Source: a bacterium
GTDB taxonomy: Bacteria; Eremiobacterota; Eremiobacteria; Baltobacterales; Baltobacteraceae
Assembly (NCBI GenBank): GCA_021781095.1
Contig: JAJXXM010000018.1
Coordinates: 1-17,649, forward strand
Direction of reading: 5' to 3'
DNA length: 17,649 nt
Both the position numbers and the translations under genes were made by a program. Under the pieces are notes generated by a model, which made no database searches, had not been told where the DNA came from, and saw only the letters and a program-made list of their open reading frames with translations. Below, piece by piece: positions 15,278-17,649 of the stretch; within the stretch, counting starts at the first letter, position 1, and each line of letters begins with the position of its first letter.

Positions 15278-15398
15278 CGCTTGCGCCGATAACTCGGGCG
15301 AAGCGCCCCTTGCGAAACATTAAGGCGCGATCAAAACAAGGGGGGGGGTGAGAATGTGAAAAAGCGCTCGAAATAGCATCGTTTTTTTGGAGAGCACC
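15278..15398. other. leuS-lipoprotein intergenic region with short hairpin and G9 tract
   Basis: GGGCG-aag...CGCCC (15296-15308) could form a small five-base stem just after leuS, without a following T-run, so it is only a possible terminator. A run of nine G lies at 15340-15348 and a run of seven T at 15382-15388. Base composition shifts here from the high GC of leuS to the lower GC of the following genes. A promoter for the downstream genes is expected here but I cannot place one with confidence. Confidence 0.5.
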
Positions 15399-16208
15399 TT
15401 GCAACGCAACCACCAAATGAATTCTCGACGTAATTTTATTTTTGGATGCGCCGCTGCTGGAGGATTGGGAGTTCTGGCGGCTTGCGGGGGCGGAAAATCC
15501 TCGCCGCCGATGGACTATGTTCCGAACGGTACAGTGCTACCTGGTGAACAGAATCTCTTCAGGTTGATGCGGAGGACGGGTGTCGCCGCGATCGACCAAG
15601 GGACGACCTTTGTGGTTCTCCCCGAATTTCGTTCGATCATCGTTCCCTCACGCAGCAGCGGCAATGAAACCACGTGCGGACAGACGCCGGAGTCGGTGGG
15701 AACGCCAACCGATAGGCGCGTTGCCGCGGTGTGCAGTTCGCCCGCGCCTACCCCGTCGCCCCTTTCAGTCATCGCGATCGTCCCATCAGTGGGGCCATTT
15801 AACGAGGGGATCATTAGCAGCGGCGGTTCAGCGGGATTCTTTACGCTCGTATCTACGCTTTATGGACCAGGCGTCACCAATACAGGTCCCACCATCACTG
15901 GAACAGGCGTGAAGCCGAGTCCCGCTCCGAACTGCACGGTGGAGGCGTTCACGACGGTCTTCTCAGGAGTCGCGTCCGTGGCTCAAGGAATTCTCGCTAG
16001 CCCGGTATTTTCGATGATATCAAAAGCAGCTGCAAAAAACTTGCTGAATAACCCAATAACGTTCGCGTCGATTGGTGAGTTTTTTGCTCTTGTTTTCGGA
16101 ACGTTGTTATCGCCCGAGTGGGCTGCTCTTCTCGGACTCTTGGCAGCTGCCGGACTGAGTATCCTCACCATTTACGAACTCATAAAATGCACTTCTGGCC
16201 GCTCATAA
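15399..16208 (+). CDS. Tat-type lipoprotein of unknown function
   Basis: I do not recognise this family. The 269-residue product has an export signal of the twin-arginine type (SRRNFIFG, residues 9-16) and a lipobox VLAAC ending at Cys29, so it is probably folded before export and lipid-anchored. The mature part has Cys93, Cys112, Cys179 and Cys264, which could pair, Pro/Thr-rich linkers around 114-121, and Gly- and Ser-rich strands. A strongly hydrophobic C-terminal part (about 222-262) could hold two membrane helices. The start is TTG at 15399 because GGAG lies six bases upstream; ATG at 15417, which keeps the Tat motif, is the alternative. GC is visibly lower than in flanking genes. It is first in a three-gene set with two small membrane proteins. 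Confidence 0.75.
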   Translation: MQRNHQMNSRRNFIFGCAAAGGLGVLAACGGGKSSPPMDYVPNGTVLPGEQNLFRLMRRTGVAAIDQGTTFVVLPEFRSIIVPSRSSGNETTCGQTPESVGTPTDRRVAAVCSSPAPTPSPLSVIAIVPSVGPFNEGIISSGGSAGFFTLVSTLYGPGVTNTGPTITGTGVKPSPAPNCTVEAFTTVFSGVASVAQGILASPVFSMISKAAAKNLLNNPITFASIGEFFALVFGTLLSPEWAALLGLLAAAGLSILTIYELIKCTSGRS

Positions 16209-16221
16209 TTAGAGACGCATT

Positions 16222-16530
16222 ATGAGCCATCCGCACGCCCTGGAGTCAATTTTTTCCTCGGTTCTTTTGATTGCTTGTTGTCTTCAGCTTATACTTGCCG
16301 CGCGCTTTCAACCAAAGGACCCACGAAAATCAATTCATGTCATTACATCGATATGGTGCGCACAAATGACCGTGGCAGTTTTTTATATCCTTCCACACTT
16401 ACAAACCAACAGCCACTCACTTAGCCCTAGTGGCGTTACGCTCGTCGCATTAGAAACTATTTTTGCGATCTTTTACCTGTTTTTTCTCGGCAACTACCTT
16501 AGGGCTAGCCGTCTGCATAAGCCGAGATAA
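16222..16530 (+). CDS. Small three-helix membrane protein A
   Basis: A 102-residue unrecognised protein. Three hydrophobic segments are visible at about 10-27, 39-59 and 71-92, with basic loops and a basic C-terminus (LRASRLHKPR). It starts 13 bases after the lipoprotein stop at ATG 16222, with only a weak AGAGA upstream. Its TAA shares one base with the ATG of the next gene (TAATG), so the two are likely translated together. Codon use is lower in GC than the housekeeping genes and like that of its two partners. No transporter or enzyme motif can be seen. Confidence 0.75.
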   Translation: MSHPHALESIFSSVLLIACCLQLILAARFQPKDPRKSIHVITSIWCAQMTVAVFYILPHLQTNSHSLSPSGVTLVALETIFAIFYLFFLGNYLRASRLHKPR

Positions 16531-16883
16531 TGATTTCAAGAATCGCATTTGCCGCACTCTATCTGCTGTTGTTTTTTGGCGTTGTGCTTGCTATTGCAGG
16601 AAAAAGCAATCGATATTCTTTTGGAACATACGGAAGTACCGCAGTAAAACCTCGCAATTTATTCCTCCTGGTAGTGTACACCGCGATTATTTTGTTTGGA
16701 GCGATAACGATAACGACACATGCTTACGGGCTAGTATTCTGGTCGTTCATCGCGTTTTGCGCGTTCGCTGTTCTTGTGTATCGTAGCATCCAACGGGAGT
16801 TCTGGAATTTTGTGTTTCCGTTTCAATACGCTCATCCGGATGACGCTCACGGTCACGCCAAACGTAGCTTCTTGTCACGCTGA
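16530..16883 (+). CDS. Small three-helix membrane protein B
   Basis: A 117-residue unrecognised protein. Hydrophobic segments lie at about 5-23, 43-62 and 67-85. A basic and aromatic stretch (YRSIQREFWNFVFPFQY) and a His/Asp-rich tail (AHPDDAHGHAK) follow, the latter conceivably metal-binding. It is coupled to protein A through a one-base overlap. Similar size, helix number and composition suggest the two work as a pair, but no sequence similarity between them is obvious by eye. The last residues (FLSR) and the TGA stop are encoded by the outer arm of the repeat element that begins at 16872, so the natural C-terminus may have been altered by insertion of the repeat. Confidence 0.72.
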   Translation: MISRIAFAALYLLLFFGVVLAIAGKSNRYSFGTYGSTAVKPRNLFLLVVYTAIILFGAITITTHAYGLVFWSFIAFCAFAVLVYRSIQREFWNFVFPFQYAHPDDAHGHAKRSFLSR

Positions 16884-17001
16884 GTACGCCGCTTGCAGCG
16901 GCTACTCGGGATGACAAAGCCCCTCGATACGCCGCTTGCAGCGGCTACTCGGGATGACAAAGCCCCTCGATACGCCGCTTGCAGCGGCTACTCGGGATGA
17001 C
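16872..17001. repeat. Three hairpin repeat units, inverted relative to the 8013 array
   Basis: Units start at 16872, 16920 and 16963. The last two begin CCCCTCGATAC, have stem GCCGCT-tgc-AGCGGC, then TACTCGGGATGAC, and repeat every 43 bases with a linker AAAG. The first unit has a different left arm (TTGTCACGCTGAGTAC) that pairs much better with its right arm (TACTCGGGATGACAA), giving an almost full-length imperfect palindrome. The orientation is the reverse complement of the array at 8013. The block spans the end of membrane protein B and stops ten bases before the galE stop. Confidence 0.93.
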
Positions 17002-17011
17002 CGCCGAAAAA

Positions 17012-17649
17012 CTAGAGCGCTGCGAAGTATTCGTAGGTTTCGCGCATGCCGTCGCGGAGATTGGTCTGCGCGGCCCATTGCAACGCCTCGCGCGCAAGCG
17101 CAGGATCGTATCCGATATCGCGCGCGTCGCCGGCACGCCGTTCGGCGCGCGTAATCGGGGCTTCGAAGCCGCTGATCTCGACTAACGCACGGTAGATATC
17201 GTTGACGCTGGTTCGGGCCCCGGTGCCGATGACGAAGCATTCGCCCGAACCGCGTTCGAGTGCGGCGAGGTTGGCGCGAGCGACATCCTTCACGTACACG
17301 TAATCGCGCGTTTGCTCGCCATCCCAATCGATGCGCACGCCTTCGCGCTTGAGAAAGCGCCCGATGAAGATCGCGATCACGCCCGCTTCACCGTTGGGGT
17401 CCTGCCGGGGGCCATAGACGTTGCCATAGCGTAGCGCCGTAAAATCGAGCCCTTTTTCGGCGCGGTAGAAGCGCAAATAGTGCTCGGTCACCATCTTCGT
17501 AATGCCGTATGGCGAGACCGGTCGCTGCGGAGAGCTTTCCACCACCGGCACGCGCTCGGGGTTTCCGTAGGTCGCCGCGCTCGACGCAAAGATCACTTTC
17601 TTCACGCCGGTTTTCACCGCAGCATCGAGGACGTTCAACATGCCCATAA
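17012..17649 (-). CDS. galE: UDP-glucose 4-epimerase-like SDR, C-terminal part (runs off right edge)
   Basis: Extended short-chain dehydrogenase/reductase that interconverts UDP-glucose and UDP-galactose using tightly bound NAD, feeding surface polysaccharide synthesis. About 211 residues are visible; the N-terminal Gly-rich NAD-binding region lies beyond the window. In the visible part the catalytic set is IFASSAATYG (19-28, active Ser at 23) and YGITK (47-51, Tyr and Lys). It continues with ALRYGNVYGPRQ, the sugar-nucleotide region DWDGEQTRDYVYVKDVARA, and a C-terminal ARRAGDARDIGYDPALAREALQW typical of GalE-like epimerases. Related extended-SDR dehydratases or epimerases remain possible. 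The first visible ATG is internal, since the family needs more N-terminal sequence. Confidence 0.88.
   Translation of the reverse strand, partial: MGMLNVLDAAVKTGVKKVIFASSAATYGNPERVPVVESSPQRPVSPYGITKMVTEHYLRFYRAEKGLDFTALRYGNVYGPRQDPNGEAGVIAIFIGRFLKREGVRIDWDGEQTRDYVYVKDVARANLAALERGSGECFVIGTGARTSVNDIYRALVEISGFEAPITRAERRAGDARDIGYDPALAREALQWAAQTNLRDGMRETYEYFAAL

Noticed and set aside
15355..15390. Intrinsic terminator ending in the T7 run before the lipoprotein gene
   Set aside because: The A5 and T7 runs can pair, but the intervening sequence gives only a weak, bulged stem. The T-run leads straight into GGAGAG, which is better explained as the ribosome site.

Overview
This is a high-GC bacterial chromosome segment, with G or C at most third codon positions. 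Housekeeping genes are packed on both strands around a small lower-GC accessory insert. No rRNA, tRNA, transposase or CRISPR array was found. The mix of tsaE-tsaB-rimI-yqeK-rsfS, a large BNR-repeat secreted protein, a TPM-domain protein with a glycine-rich tail and a secreted S10 peptidase suggests a poorly cultured, free-living, high-GC phylum. Candidatus Eremiobacterota (WPS-2) or an acidobacterium-like lineage would fit, but this is a weak inference from gene style only.

Layout. (1) Positions 1-1043, minus strand: the 5' part of gyrA, running off the left edge, and upstream of it a small acidic ORF. (2) Positions 1071-3785, plus strand: a tight operon tsaE, tsaB, rimI, yqeK, rsfS and a 53-residue membrane protein. 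Neighbours overlap by 4-17 bases. The first five genes start with GTG, GTG, GTG, GTG and apparently CTG. TsaE and TsaB belong to tRNA t6A synthesis, RimI acetylates N-termini, YqeK hydrolyses Ap4A and RsfS silences ribosomes. (3) Positions 3842-8008, plus: two exported proteins, a TPM-domain protein and a 1026-residue BNR/sortilin-like protein, with a GC-rich hairpin against the start codon of the second. (4) Positions 8013-8602: a non-coding repeat field with six tandem 43-45 base hairpin units, then diverged inverted copies. (5) Positions 8649-12705, minus: a likely comEA, acyl-CoA ligase, S10 carboxypeptidase gene set, ending in a strong hairpin. (6) Positions 12794-15277, plus: leuS, divergent from comEA and possibly leaderless. 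(7) Positions about 15310-16883: a lower-GC insert after a G9 tract, carrying a Tat-type lipoprotein and two overlapping small three-helix membrane proteins, all unrecognised. (8) Positions 16872-17001: three more copies of the hairpin repeat, inverted relative to the first array, the first of which supplies the stop codon of the last insert gene. (9) Positions 17012-17649, minus: the 3' part of a GalE-like epimerase.

The two most distinctive things are the dispersed hairpin repeat, whose stems change sequence on both sides so that pairing is kept, and the lipoprotein plus two-membrane-protein cassette, which looks acquired and has no function I can assign. I do not see a complete new defence or biosynthetic system.
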